From: Bacteroidaceae bacterium
GTDB taxonomy: Bacteria > Bacteroidota > Bacteroidia > Bacteroidales > Bacteroidaceae
Direction: 5' to 3'
DNA length: 64,000 nt
NCBI GenBank assembly: GCA_017552435.1
Contig: JAFZPZ010000075.1
Location: 22,616-86,615 of the forward strand
Positions within the stretch are counted from its first letter, which is position 1; the number at the start of each line of letters is the position of its first letter. The position numbers and the translations under genes were made by a program. Below are positions 27,101-35,678 of the stretch, one piece after another. A model generated the notes under the pieces. That model searched no databases. It saw only the letters and a list, made by a program, of their open reading frames with translations, and was not told the origin of the DNA.

Positions 27101-27703
27101 ATGATTGAATATCTCAAAGGAACTCTTGCCGACCTCACGCCCACTCTTGCTGTTGTCGAGTGTCATGGGGTAGGGTATGGCGTAAATATCTCCCTGAATA
27201 CTTTTTCTGCCATCCAGGGCAAACAGGAGGTGAAACTGTGGATTAGCGAGTCGATTCGTGAGGATGCCTACCAGCTCTGGGGCTTCAGCACTCGGGCCGA
27301 GCGCGAGCTTTTCGTGCTCCTTACGAGTGTGAGCGGCATCGGCGCAAGTACCAGCCGCGTGATTCTCTCATCTATGACTGTTTCTGAACTGGCGGGCGTT
27401 ATCAGCGAGGGAAACGACAAGATGCTCAAGTCGGTAAAAGGTATAGGTCCGAAAGCCGCACAGCGCATTATTGTTGACCTCCGCGACAAGATTGGCTCTC
27501 TTGGCATCCAGGCAGCATCGCCTTCAATGGTCAATGGTCAATGTTCAATGATTAATAAGGAAGTGATGGACGAAGCTGTCGCAGCTCTCACGATGCTTGG
27601 ATTCAGCCCTGCTCCTGTCCACAAAGCCGTTCAGCATATACTTACCGAAGAGCCCGATGCACCCGTCGAGCGCGTCATCAAACTGGGCTTGAAAATGCTG
27701 TAA
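27101..27703 (+). CDS. ruvA: Holliday junction branch migration protein RuvA
   Basis: 200 residues; tetramer that binds Holliday junctions and loads the RuvB motor. Domain I (OB fold) begins [28 protein letters not shown]; domain II has the helix-hairpin-helix segments [18 protein letters not shown] and [21 protein letters not shown]; domain III (RuvB contact) ends [17 protein letters not shown]. The flexible linker between domains II and III (about residues 141-152, [12 protein letters not shown]) is encoded by five heptamer units, a place where extra residues are tolerated. Divergent from sprA, and followed by cysQ on the same strand. Confidence 0.96.
   Translation: MIEYLKGTLADLTPTLAVVECHGVGYGVNISLNTFSAIQGKQEVKLWISESIREDAYQLWGFSTRAERELFVLLTSVSGIGASTSRVILSSMTVSELAGVISEGNDKMLKSVKGIGPKAAQRIIVDLRDKIGSLGIQAASPSMVNGQCSMINKEVMDEAVAALTMLGFSPAPVHKAVQHILTEEPDAPVERVIKLGLKML
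27523..27557. repeat. Heptamer tandem repeat inside ruvA
   Basis: TTCAATG, GTCAATG, GTCAATG, TTCAATG, ATTAATA: five units. Related units occur on the opposite strand in sprA (26829) and before cysQ (27740). Confidence 0.85.
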
Positions 27704-27704
27704 G

Positions 27705-27730
27705 GACCCTCCAACGCCCTTTAGGGGGAG
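27705..27730. repeat. GC-rich palindrome, single copy
   Basis: GACCCTCCAACGCCC then TTTAGGGGGAG, starting 2 nt after the ruvA stop. Same family and orientation as the copy at 976-999. Confidence 0.75.
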
Positions 27731-27739
27731 TTTTCTGAT

Positions 27740-27774
27740 TTTTCAATTTTCAATTCTCAATGTTCAATGTTCAA
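27740..27774. repeat. Heptamer tandem repeat containing the cysQ start codon
   Basis: TTTTCAA, TTTTCAA, TTCTCAA, TGTTCAA, TGTTCAA: five units. The ATG at 27767 is formed at the junction of the last two units. Confidence 0.9.
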
Positions 27775-28576
27775 TCTCCTAAATCTTGCCGTCGCTGCTG
27801 CTCTTGAAGCCGGAGCCGAGATTATGCGCATTTATCTCGACCCCAAGCAGGATTTTGGAATAGAGAAAAAAGCTGACAATAGTCCTCTGACGCTTGCCGA
27901 CAAGGCTGCACATAACTGCATCGTTCGTCACCTCGCTCCGACCAATATTCCCATCCTGAGCGAGGAGGGTGCTCATCTGCCCTACGAAGAGCGGCGGAAG
28001 TGGCATCGGCTTTGGGTGGTTGACCCGCTCGACGGCACCAAAGAGTTTATCAAGAAGAATGGCGAGTTTACCGTCAATATTGCCCTTGTGGAAGACGGTT
28101 CGCCCATCCTAGGCGTCATCTATGTCCCTGCAACCGAAGTCCTTTATACCGCCATCGTAGGAGAAGGAGCCTGGAAAGCCCCCTTCCCGCTCCCCCCCTT
28201 GGGGAGTGATTCAAAGAGTGAGTGCCGTGAAGAGAATATAATGGCACTCCCCAAAAGGGGGAGCGGGGAGGGGGCTTTTACTGTTGTTGCCAGCCGTTCC
28301 CATATGAATCCCGAGACTGAAGAATTTGTTGAAAATCTACGAAAAATCCACGACAATGTCGAACTCATCAGCAGCGGTAGCAGCCTGAAGATCTGTCTCG
28401 TTGCAGAAGGTACCGCCGATGTCTATCCACGTTTTGCTCCCACGATGGAGTGGGATACCGCAGCCGGTGATGCCATTGCCCGCGCAGCCGGCCGGAAAGT
28501 CACCGATGCCCAAACAGGACAACCCCTTACCTACAACAAACCCGACCTCCACAACCCCTGGTTCATCGTAAGTTGA
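27767..28576 (+). CDS. cysQ: 3'(2'),5'-bisphosphate nucleotidase CysQ
   Basis: 269-residue inositol-monophosphatase-fold enzyme that hydrolyses 3'-phosphoadenosine 5'-phosphate to AMP in sulfate assimilation. Metal-binding motifs: KADNSPLTLADKAAH (about 36-50), LSEEGAH with the catalytic Glu (65-72), VVDPLDGTKEF (84-94) and the C-terminal MEWDTAAGDAI. Li+/Mg2+-dependent in relatives. Residues about 138-170 (PLPPLGSDSKSE... LPKRGSGEGAF) are an in-frame palindrome pair inserted in a surface loop, making the protein slightly longer than usual. The start codon lies inside a heptamer repeat. Confidence 0.92.
   Translation: MFNLLNLAVAAALEAGAEIMRIYLDPKQDFGIEKKADNSPLTLADKAAHNCIVRHLAPTNIPILSEEGAHLPYEERRKWHRLWVVDPLDGTKEFIKKNGEFTVNIALVEDGSPILGVIYVPATEVLYTAIVGEGAWKAPFPLPPLGSDSKSECREENIMALPKRGSGEGAFTVVASRSHMNPETEEFVENLRKIHDNVELISSGSSLKICLVAEGTADVYPRFAPTMEWDTAAGDAIARAAGRKVTDAQTGQPLTYNKPDLHNPWFIVS
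28178..28275. repeat. Inverted pair of GC-rich palindromes inside cysQ
   Basis: Arms at 28178-28208 (CCCTTCCCGCTCCCCCC then TTGGGGAGTG) and 28245-28275 (CACTCCCCAAAAGGGGG then AGCGGGGAGGGGG), near-exact reverse complements about 36 bp apart. The reading frame is kept throughout. Confidence 0.85.
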
Positions 28577-28621
28577 ACCAGTTTATATTTGTTTTTGGGC
28601 GGTTACGGGTTACGGTTACGC

Positions 28622-28660
28622 AAAGGCGGCAACCATTCAGTATTGAGTGAATGCCGCCTT
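28622..28660 (+). terminator. Probable terminator after cysQ
   Basis: AAGGCGGC (28623-28630) pairs with GCCGCCTT (28653-28660), with an inner ATTCA/TGAAT stem. The T-run after it is weak (CATTATCAAGTTTT). Confidence 0.55.
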
Positions 28661-28674
28661 CATTATCAAGTTTT

Positions 28675-28700
28675 CCCCTTAAAGGGCGACTAGGGTTTGG
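28675..28700. repeat. GC-rich palindrome, degenerate copy
   Basis: CCCCTTAAAGGGCGACTAGG; diverged member of the CCCCTTTAGGGG family in the convergent interval after cysQ. Confidence 0.6.
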
Positions 28701-28742
28701 AATGATGAAATGAAATATAATATAATATAATCTGATTTCGCT

Positions 28743-28937
28743 TTACCAGTCATCACCCCATATATTATTCTCCTTTACAAGGGCATCATAGTCTGTGCTT
28801 GCCTTTTCCGATGTTGTATATACATCTGGAGCACCATCACTATTGGCAAGCATTCGGGCAGGTGCCAAACAGAGAATAAACATGCTCGGCGCTTCATAGG
28901 GCCGTTTCTGAATGGTTTTCATAATGTCTTGTTTCAT
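28743..28937 (-). CDS. Small peptide (64 aa) at the end of the surface-protein operon
   Basis: 64 residues starting MKQDIMKTIQKRPYEAPSMF (an internal ATG five codons later is equally possible). After a YEAPSMFILCL stretch come ARMLANSDG and an acidic, aromatic tail ending NNIWGDDW. No signal peptide and no known domain. It lies 18 bp after the dockerin-bearing gene and is the last gene of the four-gene operon. The build (short basic start, YxxP, hydrophobic strand, Ala-Asn-Ser, acidic Trp-rich tail) suggests a small precursor or adaptor-type peptide, but this is only a guess. Confidence 0.6.
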   Translation of the reverse strand: MKQDIMKTIQKRPYEAPSMFILCLAPARMLANSDGAPDVYTTSEKASTDYDALVKENNIWGDDW

Positions 28938-28955
28938 ATATTTTCCTATTTTATT

Positions 28956-29786
28956 TCAATTTGCATTTAGATACAGGTTGATGATAGCCACAGCGTCTGT
29001 GATGTCTATGACACCATCCTTGTTCACATCCGCCAAACTCACGTTGATACCACTTGTATCATTCGTCAGATAGGCATTGATAACCGCTACGGCATCCGTC
29101 ACATCCACACTTCCGTCTTCGTTGGCATCGCCTGTTGGGTGAGTCTGGGGATTGGCACCATCGGGTGATGATGGGTCATCTGGGTCTGCCGGGTCATAGA
29201 CAAAGCGGGTTGTAAGAGTGGTGTTCTCGTTTGGCATCAAGTAGCTAAATGATATGACATCACTTACCTTCGTTTCGCCGTTATACCAACCTCTGAATAC
29301 ATAACCCTGACTGGCATAAGCATTCAGGCTGACGTAGGTGTCATAATCTACCTTAGCACCGCTCGTACGATTGAAGGAGCAGGCTCCCTCTGGTGAACTG
29401 ACGAGGTACAAGCGATGCTGGTTGATGATCACGGGGTCAGCAGGGTCTTCGGGCGTGTAGGTATAGTACGCCACGAACGCCACATTCTCACTATCAATCG
29501 TATAGGTGAAGGTGGCGGGCTGATCGATACGCACGCCATTCTTCGTCCAGTAACTGAAGGTGTAGTCTGTCGATTTCGCCGAACTGCTGATGGTCACATT
29601 CGTACCAGTCACATACTGTCCTGTGCCACTGACATTACAAGCTGTGCTGTTTGCCGCCGTCACCGTCACCTTGTATTTCAGCCACGGTTCGGGCGGATCA
29701 ACCCCAGGATCCACAAGCGACTGTGCCTGTATACTGCCCACAACGAGCAGCAGCAGACCACAGAGCATATATTGTAAGCTTTTCAT
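28956..29786 (-). CDS. Secreted protein with two InlB-type beta repeats and a type I dockerin
   Basis: 276 residues. Signal peptide MKSLQYMLCGLLLLVVGSIQA. Residues about 37-205 hold two InlB/Flg_new-like beta repeats (FSYWTKNGVRI with TFTYTIDSENVAFVAYY, and YVFRGWYNGETKVS with SFSYLMPNENTTLTTRF). The C-terminal 60 residues are a dockerin: two Ca-binding loops, GDANEDGSVDVTDAVAVI and ADVNKDGVIDITDAVAII, each with the D-x-N-x-D-G pattern. Dockerins bind cohesins; the first gene of this operon has a cohesin-like domain, so the products may assemble on the surface. There is no separate T9SS tail. Confidence 0.82.
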   Translation of the reverse strand: MKSLQYMLCGLLLLVVGSIQAQSLVDPGVDPPEPWLKYKVTVTAANSTACNVSGTGQYVTGTNVTISSSAKSTDYTFSYWTKNGVRIDQPATFTYTIDSENVAFVAYYTYTPEDPADPVIINQHRLYLVSSPEGACSFNRTSGAKVDYDTYVSLNAYASQGYVFRGWYNGETKVSDVISFSYLMPNENTTLTTRFVYDPADPDDPSSPDGANPQTHPTGDANEDGSVDVTDAVAVINAYLTNDTSGINVSLADVNKDGVIDITDAVAIINLYLNAN

Positions 29787-29817
29787 AAGCTAAATTCCTT
29801 AAACGTTAAACGCTTAT

Positions 29818-32800
29818 TTACTTCACACTTACCTTTGCACTCTCGCCATCCACGCTAACCACATAGATGCCACGCTTCAGGGCGATGTATCCGTTGCCGC
29901 TGTGCTGGGCAACCTGTGCACCACTTGTGGTATAAACAACAACATTCTTGCCGTCAGCACCACCGACAGCGATACCTCCGTCCTGAGTACCTAAGCATAC
30001 GCCAGTCTTTGCCGTCAGGTTGTTGATGGCTGTAGCATCGCCACTGGGACGTAACATAAAGCGACCATCAAAGGTGCCTGCAGCAGTCTCGAAGTCATAC
30101 GAACCGAGCGTCAGGTCGAAGCTGATACCCAGTTGTGTATCTACCAGAATCATTGGCATATCCATACGAGAGGCAGAGATACTGAAGGTGCCAGCCTTAT
30201 TAGCCACATATCCCAGACGGATGTCACCTTCCTGCGGACGCTCATTGATAGCCATCTGTATGCCATTCTCCACAGAGTAGAGCTGTACAGCAGCTTCTGT
30301 AGAAAGGAACTTGGCGGCATCACATTCCAGTTCGTAGGCGTGTTTTGCTTTCTTATTTATTACTACGCGCGTGCGATCCACCGTTTCCTCGCCATTCATG
30401 ATTTCGAGATTGATGAGTCGGCGGGCAGGGTTGATGCCCTTTGCGCGACGAGCCTTGACACTTGCCACTTTCTTCTTCTCACTCTGCTGGTAGGTCTCGC
30501 GGCGCTCTGCTTCAAAACCGATACTGCTGACACCGTTCGGTTTCTGGACGAAGAAGGCCTCGTAGGGACGCAGGTGGTAATCATCATCGCCAGGGCTGTA
30601 GGCTGTGTAGCTACTTCCATTCCACACGGTGATAGGTGCCGTGAAGTCATCTTCGTTGAACTCATAGTAGGAGCTATAGGGATTACCCACGAAGTTCCAG
30701 CTGGCGTGCTGGGCATTCTCGCATACATGCTCTAATAGTGTCTTCGGACGGTCACCACCAAACTTAGGATGGTTAAAGGTGATTGTGAGTGTGCCTGCCG
30801 CGCTACAGCGGAAGGCATAACCCTCGTATGCAGACAGCGTCGCACTATCTACCGTTTTCCATCCCTTACCCAGTGTGGCACGCAGCAGCCCTTGATATTC
30901 CTTCCATACATAGTCGCCGGGATAGGTACAATTGGCGATAGTCACCTCATAGGGGAAGCAGAAGAAGTACCATGTGTTAGCACGTACGCTGATTTTTACA
31001 TTCAAGTTATTGATATCCAAGTTACCAATGGTTGAGCCATCATCCTTACCGATGATACTGGCACCCGTTCCATTGCCTGTAATATTCTGATTCACGTCAT
31101 CAAGGTTCTGCGTATCCTCCTCACCTTCCTTGATGAATCCACTTTCGGGTCGCAAGTCGGCATCAGGGTCGTTTCCGCCAACACCAGAGAACTGATCTTT
31201 TCCATCCCCCACTTCATAATCCTCAGTTAGGTAGAACTTATCGTATTCAGGATGATACTCTTCGTGTTTCAAGAAACCACTCCAACCATTTGCCCAATAG
31301 TATTTCTCTTTGCTGGTGGCGAGTTCGGGGACGTAGAGGGTTGCAGAAGAGATACTAGTGGGGAATGTTCCGTCGGTGATTGTTAGAGGTTCCGGTGTTT
31401 TGACGGTGACAGAAGTAATAGCAGGACAATAGGCAAATGCTGAAGAACCGATAGATTCTATACCTTCTGGGAATTCAACAGAATTTAACTTTGCATTGGA
31501 GTAAAAAGCATTCGAATCCAAAATCTTCAGGTTTTTGGGAAGAACAATTTCAGAAAGGGGACAAGCCTCGAACGCTCGAGCTCCGATAATTTGAACTGTG
31601 CTTGGCCAGTTAACCTCTTTTAGAGAATAATTCGCACCAAACGCATAGTTGCCTATACTTATTAAGCCTTCATTGAGTTGAACCTTTTTTAAGGAGCTTC
31701 CTCCCGTCTCACTACATGCACTACCATCGATTCTTGTTATCGTTTTTGGAACTATTAAAGAAATAAGCTTGGTTTTATATAACGCACATGCTCCTAATAC
31801 ATTATCTTCTGAATGGTATCCTGTGTAATAAACGAAGTCATTTGCTACAATACTTGTTTCTGATAAATCCAGATGTCTTAGATTGGGCATTTTTTGACGT
31901 AGAATTAAGAAGTCATAGCCATTAATACTACCTTTTACTCTTAATTTAACAACATATTTCAGATTGTCTTGGCCAATTGCGTCCTGAATGCCAGAACCAC
32001 TTTCTTTTGCATTAACTTCGATGGAAATATCATTCCATTCACATTCTGGAATGATGGCCGTTGAAATATCGGACCAATTTTCATCATTTAAATAATTGTC
32101 AAGAGCCGCTACGGGAACAATATTGACGGATTCTCCAAAACGATAACGCACTCTTTCTCCAATAGAAATAGGAGTAGTCGAAGCAAACACATTCACCGTA
32201 TTAGGTGTATTTTCCAAAGCGTAAATTGCGATGTTCGTGAGTGTTTTAGGGAATGATAGAGAAGTAAGATAGCTACAACTTTGAAAAGCATAATTATCAA
32301 TTGTAGTTACACCTTCTGGGATAATTAATTTTGTCAGGTTAGTACAACCACTAAAAGCAAATTGTCCGATTGATGTTAAACCTGTAAAGAACTGGAGCTC
32401 ATCAAAAGAAGTAATGGATTCATTATTTGTAAACAACTGGGCTAAAGAGGCCACAGCAGCTGCTTCTGCATAGCTCAGTTCGCCATCGCTATTGGTGTCC
32501 CAGTTGGCAACGCAAATTGCCTTTACTGCAGCATCTTCAAATGCTATGCTTTGCCCCATGTCAACTACAATTTCTTTGAACTCATTCCAGTAGTCTGCGG
32601 CCTCGTATGCTGCTTTGCAGCCGTAGGGTACATATAGCGTAGCGTTAGCACGATTAGAGAAGGTGTATTCAGAAATAGTGGGCGGTTGAGGGCACTCAAT
32701 TGTCACTGTTGTGAGATTATTGCAACCGTCAAAGGCCATATTGCCAATCTCCGTTACATTATGGGGAATCACTATCGAGGTCAGGCCGCATCGTCCGAAG

Positions 32801-33882
32801 GCACTTGAACCTATGGAGGTTACACTAGACGGAATGCTAATTTCTGTCAAACCTCCATAATAAGCAAATGCATACATGTGAATGACGGAAACCGTATTAG
32901 GGATAATAGTATTTGGGCAACCAGCAACTAAAGTGTTTGTGGCTGTTTCTATGATGGCGTTGCAATTTTCACGGGAATCGTAAACAGGGTTTTCGCTATC
33001 TATTATTATTGAAGAAAGGTTTGCGCATCCAGAAAAGGAGTCATGGTCTATTTTGGTCACGTTGGAGGGAATTGCGATGGAAGTAAGACCTGTAAACGAG
33101 AATGCAGCTTCACTTATATAAGTTAAACCATCGGGGAGAGTTATTGAAGTCAGATTCGATATTTCTTTAAAGGCGCCATAGCCACTAATCTTGGTTACGC
33201 TGTTAGGAATAACCGTATTCTTACAGCCAGCAATCAAAGAGTTGGTCACAGTCTCAATAATGGCGTTACAACCGTCACGTGAATCATAATTAGGATTGCC
33301 ATTTTCAACGACAATAGAAGCTAAATCATTACAGCCTGCAAAAAGGAAGTCATCTATTGATGTTACACTTTTGGGAATGGTTATGGAGGTTAAACCTGTA
33401 TGATTGAAAGCACCATAGCCAATATGTGTTAAATTACTAGGTAGAGTTATTGAAGTCAAACTCACATTCCACAGAAAAGTGAATCCACCTATTGATGTTA
33501 CACTATTAGGAATAGTAATTGAGGCTAACACTCCGCAACCATAGAATGCTTGGTCGGCTATTGTGGTTACAGTATTCGGTATAACAATGGATGTCAAACT
33601 AGATCCATGGAAAGCAGCAGAACCGATGGTAGTCAGGCCCGTGAAATACTGCAGTTCATCAAATGAGGTAATAGTTGTACCCCTGAACACCTCGACCAAA
33701 TCTGTAACAGCAGCTGCTTCTGCATAGCTTAGTTCGCCATCGCTATTGGTGTCCCAGTTGGAAACACAGATTGTTTTGACATTGGCATCAGCAAAGGTGA
33801 TATTGCCCTCGGGCACATCAGCCGATGATTTCACGCTAGCTAAAATGGCCAGTAAGGTAAATATAAAATGTTTTGGTTTCAT
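29818..33882 (-). CDS. BspA-type leucine-rich-repeat surface protein with EF-hand loops
   Basis: 1354 residues, signal peptide at 1-22 (MKPKHFIFTLLAILASVKSS). Most of residues 60-420 and 490-870 are LRR_5/BspA repeats of the type LTSIVIPNTVTTIADQAFYGC. Two near-identical segments, WDTNSDGELSYAEAAAV (near residues 43 and 463), match the 12-residue EF-hand loop with Glu at position 12. Residues about 950-1240 are a beta-rich domain. The end (GKNVVVYTTSGAQVAQ, then GIYVVSVDGESAKVSVK) is a T9SS type A sorting domain, so the protein should be exported by SprA and attached to the surface. BspA proteins bind host proteins or mediate co-aggregation. Middle gene of the operon, 36 bp after the cohesin-like gene. 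Confidence 0.87.
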   Translation of the reverse strand: MKPKHFIFTLLAILASVKSSADVPEGNITFADANVKTICVSNWDTNSDGELSYAEAAAVTDLVEVFRGTTITSFDELQYFTGLTTIGSAAFHGSSLTSIVIPNTVTTIADQAFYGCGVLASITIPNSVTSIGGFTFLWNVSLTSITLPSNLTHIGYGAFNHTGLTSITIPKSVTSIDDFLFAGCNDLASIVVENGNPNYDSRDGCNAIIETVTNSLIAGCKNTVIPNSVTKISGYGAFKEISNLTSITLPDGLTYISEAAFSFTGLTSIAIPSNVTKIDHDSFSGCANLSSIIIDSENPVYDSRENCNAIIETATNTLVAGCPNTIIPNTVSVIHMYAFAYYGGLTEISIPSSVTSIGSSAFGRCGLTSIVIPHNVTEIGNMAFDGCNNLTTVTIECPQPPTISEYTFSNRANATLYVPYGCKAAYEAADYWNEFKEIVVDMGQSIAFEDAAVKAICVANWDTNSDGELSYAEAAAVASLAQLFTNNESITSFDELQFFTGLTSIGQFAFSGCTNLTKLIIPEGVTTIDNYAFQSCSYLTSLSFPKTLTNIAIYALENTPNTVNVFASTTPISIGERVRYRFGESVNIVPVAALDNYLNDENWSDISTAIIPECEWNDISIEVNAKESGSGIQDAIGQDNLKYVVKLRVKGSINGYDFLILRQKMPNLRHLDLSETSIVANDFVYYTGYHSEDNVLGACALYKTKLISLIVPKTITRIDGSACSETGGSSLKKVQLNEGLISIGNYAFGANYSLKEVNWPSTVQIIGARAFEACPLSEIVLPKNLKILDSNAFYSNAKLNSVEFPEGIESIGSSAFAYCPAITSVTVKTPEPLTITDGTFPTSISSATLYVPELATSKEKYYWANGWSGFLKHEEYHPEYDKFYLTEDYEVGDGKDQFSGVGGNDPDADLRPESGFIKEGEEDTQNLDDVNQNITGNGTGASIIGKDDGSTIGNLDINNLNVKISVRANTWYFFCFPYEVTIANCTYPGDYVWKEYQGLLRATLGKGWKTVDSATLSAYEGYAFRCSAAGTLTITFNHPKFGGDRPKTLLEHVCENAQHASWNFVGNPYSSYYEFNEDDFTAPITVWNGSSYTAYSPGDDDYHLRPYEAFFVQKPNGVSSIGFEAERRETYQQSEKKKVASVKARRAKGINPARRLINLEIMNGEETVDRTRVVINKKAKHAYELECDAAKFLSTEAAVQLYSVENGIQMAINERPQEGDIRLGYVANKAGTFSISASRMDMPMILVDTQLGISFDLTLGSYDFETAAGTFDGRFMLRPSGDATAINNLTAKTGVCLGTQDGGIAVGGADGKNVVVYTTSGAQVAQHSGNGYIALKRGIYVVSVDGESAKVSVK

Positions 33883-33918
33883 AGTTGTTGTATTTTAATC
33901 CGTTTCTTTATACCAGAT

Positions 33919-35067
33919 TTATTTCACAATGACCTTTCGCGTACCTTTTATATATATACCGTTTGTTGGATTTGATACGCGACGACCACTTAAATCATAG
34001 ATTGCACCATCTTCGGACTCTCTTTTTACTATTTCGTCCATAATGCCTGTAGCATCGTCGAAACTGAAGTTGAAAGCTTTGACAGAACTGCCTGATGGCG
34101 TGAGATAGCAACGGCCGGCGGGGAGGCTGAAGGTGACACCTTCTGCATCGTAGAACAGCGGGCCGGCTCCGTTGTTCTTGTTCTGTAGGATATAACCTGT
34201 ATTTACTGTGGTGCCAGTTAGCACACCTGTTAAGTAGCCATCTGTGAAGATGTCCGTCACATTGCTGGCATTGGAAAGTACTGCTGTGCCGCTGAGGTTT
34301 CCAGAATAGCCACTTGGGGCATAAACAATATAGGGCTTGCAGGCTTCGATGCTGTTTGCCTTTGTCAGTACCAGCTGGTCGCCAGAAACGCTGTTGCATG
34401 AATAAGCCTTCAAGCCTGATGGCAGATCGGTATCAAACGGCACAATCAGTGTGCCAATCTTATTGGTAGCCGAAACATTGACAGGCAAAGTTCGTGAAGT
34501 TGGAATACCCGTGGTGAAAGGACGGCAGGAGAAATCGGCAGGAACATACTTTACAGCAGCTTTTGTTGTCAGATTGAGGCCAGAGAGCTTTACAATGGGT
34601 TTGGGAGAAAAACTGGCAGCAAGTGCAGAGTTATCAAGGGTGACATAAACGGTAAAGAGAATACCAGATGTTTGTGTAAGTTCAGTACTTTCGTTTGAAG
34701 AACATGCCACTCGCAAATTACCTGAATCATCTACTTGGCCTGTGACTGTGTGACTGAATGTTTTTTTGTGCGTGATAGGATTCTCTGTATATGGGTATAT
34801 TGTTCCGTCATCTTCATACATATAAGCATAGGCTACCTTTTTGCCACCAGATTCTTCATACATTACGTTTATACCTTGTGGAATTGCAATATCAAGATTA
34901 TACGCTGAGTATGTTCCTGCTCCACTAAGGCTTACAGTAAATCCATAAATGTCTCCACTTAGTAAAATCAAGTCACTCACTGTGAATGTGTCATCTGTTG
35001 GCGTTTGTGCCTGTGTTACTCTTGGCAGCAGCGCGCACATCATAAAGAGAAGTAGAATCTTTTTCAT
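33919..35067 (-). CDS. Secreted cohesin-like protein with T9SS sorting tail
   Basis: 382 residues, signal peptide MKKILLLFMMCALLPRVTQA. Residues about 28-175 look like a cohesin: strand pattern FTVSLSGAGTYSAYNLDIAIPQGI, then TVTGQVDDSGNLRVACSS and TSGILFTVYVTL, matching the way cohesin domains lay out their first and later strands. A second beta domain follows (LIVPFDTDLPSGLKAYSC). The last 30 residues (GAIYDLSGRRVSNPTNGIYI then KVIVK) are a clear T9SS type A sorting domain. As first gene of the operon it could be the scaffold on which the dockerin-bearing partner docks. The cohesin call is by eye and needs a profile search. Confidence 0.78.
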   Translation of the reverse strand: MKKILLLFMMCALLPRVTQAQTPTDDTFTVSDLILLSGDIYGFTVSLSGAGTYSAYNLDIAIPQGINVMYEESGGKKVAYAYMYEDDGTIYPYTENPITHKKTFSHTVTGQVDDSGNLRVACSSNESTELTQTSGILFTVYVTLDNSALAASFSPKPIVKLSGLNLTTKAAVKYVPADFSCRPFTTGIPTSRTLPVNVSATNKIGTLIVPFDTDLPSGLKAYSCNSVSGDQLVLTKANSIEACKPYIVYAPSGYSGNLSGTAVLSNASNVTDIFTDGYLTGVLTGTTVNTGYILQNKNNGAGPLFYDAEGVTFSLPAGRCYLTPSGSSVKAFNFSFDDATGIMDEIVKRESEDGAIYDLSGRRVSNPTNGIYIKGTRKVIVK

Positions 35068-35155
35068 TTTTTTTTGTTTATAAGGTTGATAAATGTTGGT
35101 TATTTAATATTTGAAATTAATCGATTTTTCAATCCGGCAATTCTGAAAATGATAC

Positions 35156-35183
35156 AAAAAAAACGTGGACTTTATCGTCTACG
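35156..35183 (-). terminator. Probable terminator after the DUF4160/DUF2442 pair
   Basis: Minus strand: CGTAGAC, loop GATAAA, GTCCACG, then eight T. One A-C mismatch. It directly follows the long palindrome at 35183-35306. Confidence 0.6.
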
Positions 35184-35306
35184 CTTTCTGAGGTATCGGC
35201 AAACACCATTGCAATCATATACGAGTAAAAGCCCACGCCGAAACGACGTGAGCATTAGTCTTTTACTCTTGATTGCTTCTTTAATTTTGCCGATTTTTCA
35301 GAAAGC
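35183..35306. repeat. 124-nt imperfect palindrome
   Basis: Nested inverted segments around a centre near 35242: GCTTTCTGA/TCAGAAAGC (9 bp), ATCGGCAAA/TTTGCCGAT (9), GCAATCA/TGATTGC (7), GAGTAAAAG/CTTTTACTC (9), CACG/CGTG (4), separated by internal loops. Transcribed from either strand it would fold as one long hairpin. It encodes no credible protein. Confidence 0.85.
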
Positions 35307-35420
35307 AAGAATATAAGCTAACGCTTCTTTATGTAAGTCTAAATTCTTTTGTTTATGCCATTGGCAAAATCTGGTTAAGGGTTAATGTTTAAAGGTAATG
35401 TTTCTTATTCTGTAATTAAT

Positions 35421-35678
35421 TTATGCGGCAATTCTCCCTTTATGGAGCTCGTCAATGGGGAAATACAGGTCTCTGTTCTTGCCCCATGCAATGTTACCCA
35501 TGTCATCAAGATAGAATTTCTTGAAGTTCTTTTCTTCAAGGTAACGGTTGTATTGAGGGTGAGGATGGGACGTAATCCAAGATCCAAAATCAATAGTCAC
35601 CACAGCACCATCATTGAAAGTCAGCTTTACAGTCAGTTTGCCCATGTAATCGGCTTTCTCTATTCTCAAGTATTTCAT
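35421..35678 (-). CDS. DUF2442 protein
   Basis: 85 residues. DUF2442 pattern: KYLRIEKADYMGKLTVKLTFNDGAVVTIDF, then NRYLEEKNFKKFYLDDMGNIAWGKNRDLYFPIDEL. Family members are small DNA-associated proteins found beside DUF4160, and the pair is widely regarded as toxin-antitoxin-like. The start ATG overlaps the stop of the DUF4160 gene (ATGA at 35675-35678), so the two are translationally coupled. Which partner would be toxic cannot be told from the sequence. Confidence 0.85.
   Translation of the reverse strand: MKYLRIEKADYMGKLTVKLTFNDGAVVTIDFGSWITSHPHPQYNRYLEEKNFKKFYLDDMGNIAWGKNRDLYFPIDELHKGRIAA

Noticed and set aside
28143-28368. Frame on the minus strand opposite cysQ
   Set aside because: Produced by the palindrome pair, which is open in several frames.
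34000-35160. Riboswitch or regulatory leader upstream of the surface operon
   Set aside because: The 100 bp upstream of 35067 is AT-rich without a stable stem or a known motif, and no clear -7 element could be chosen.
35074-35316. 80-codon plus-strand frame over the long palindrome
   Set aside because: The residues come from the palindrome arms; no domain, no promoter, and it overlaps a terminator-like stem.
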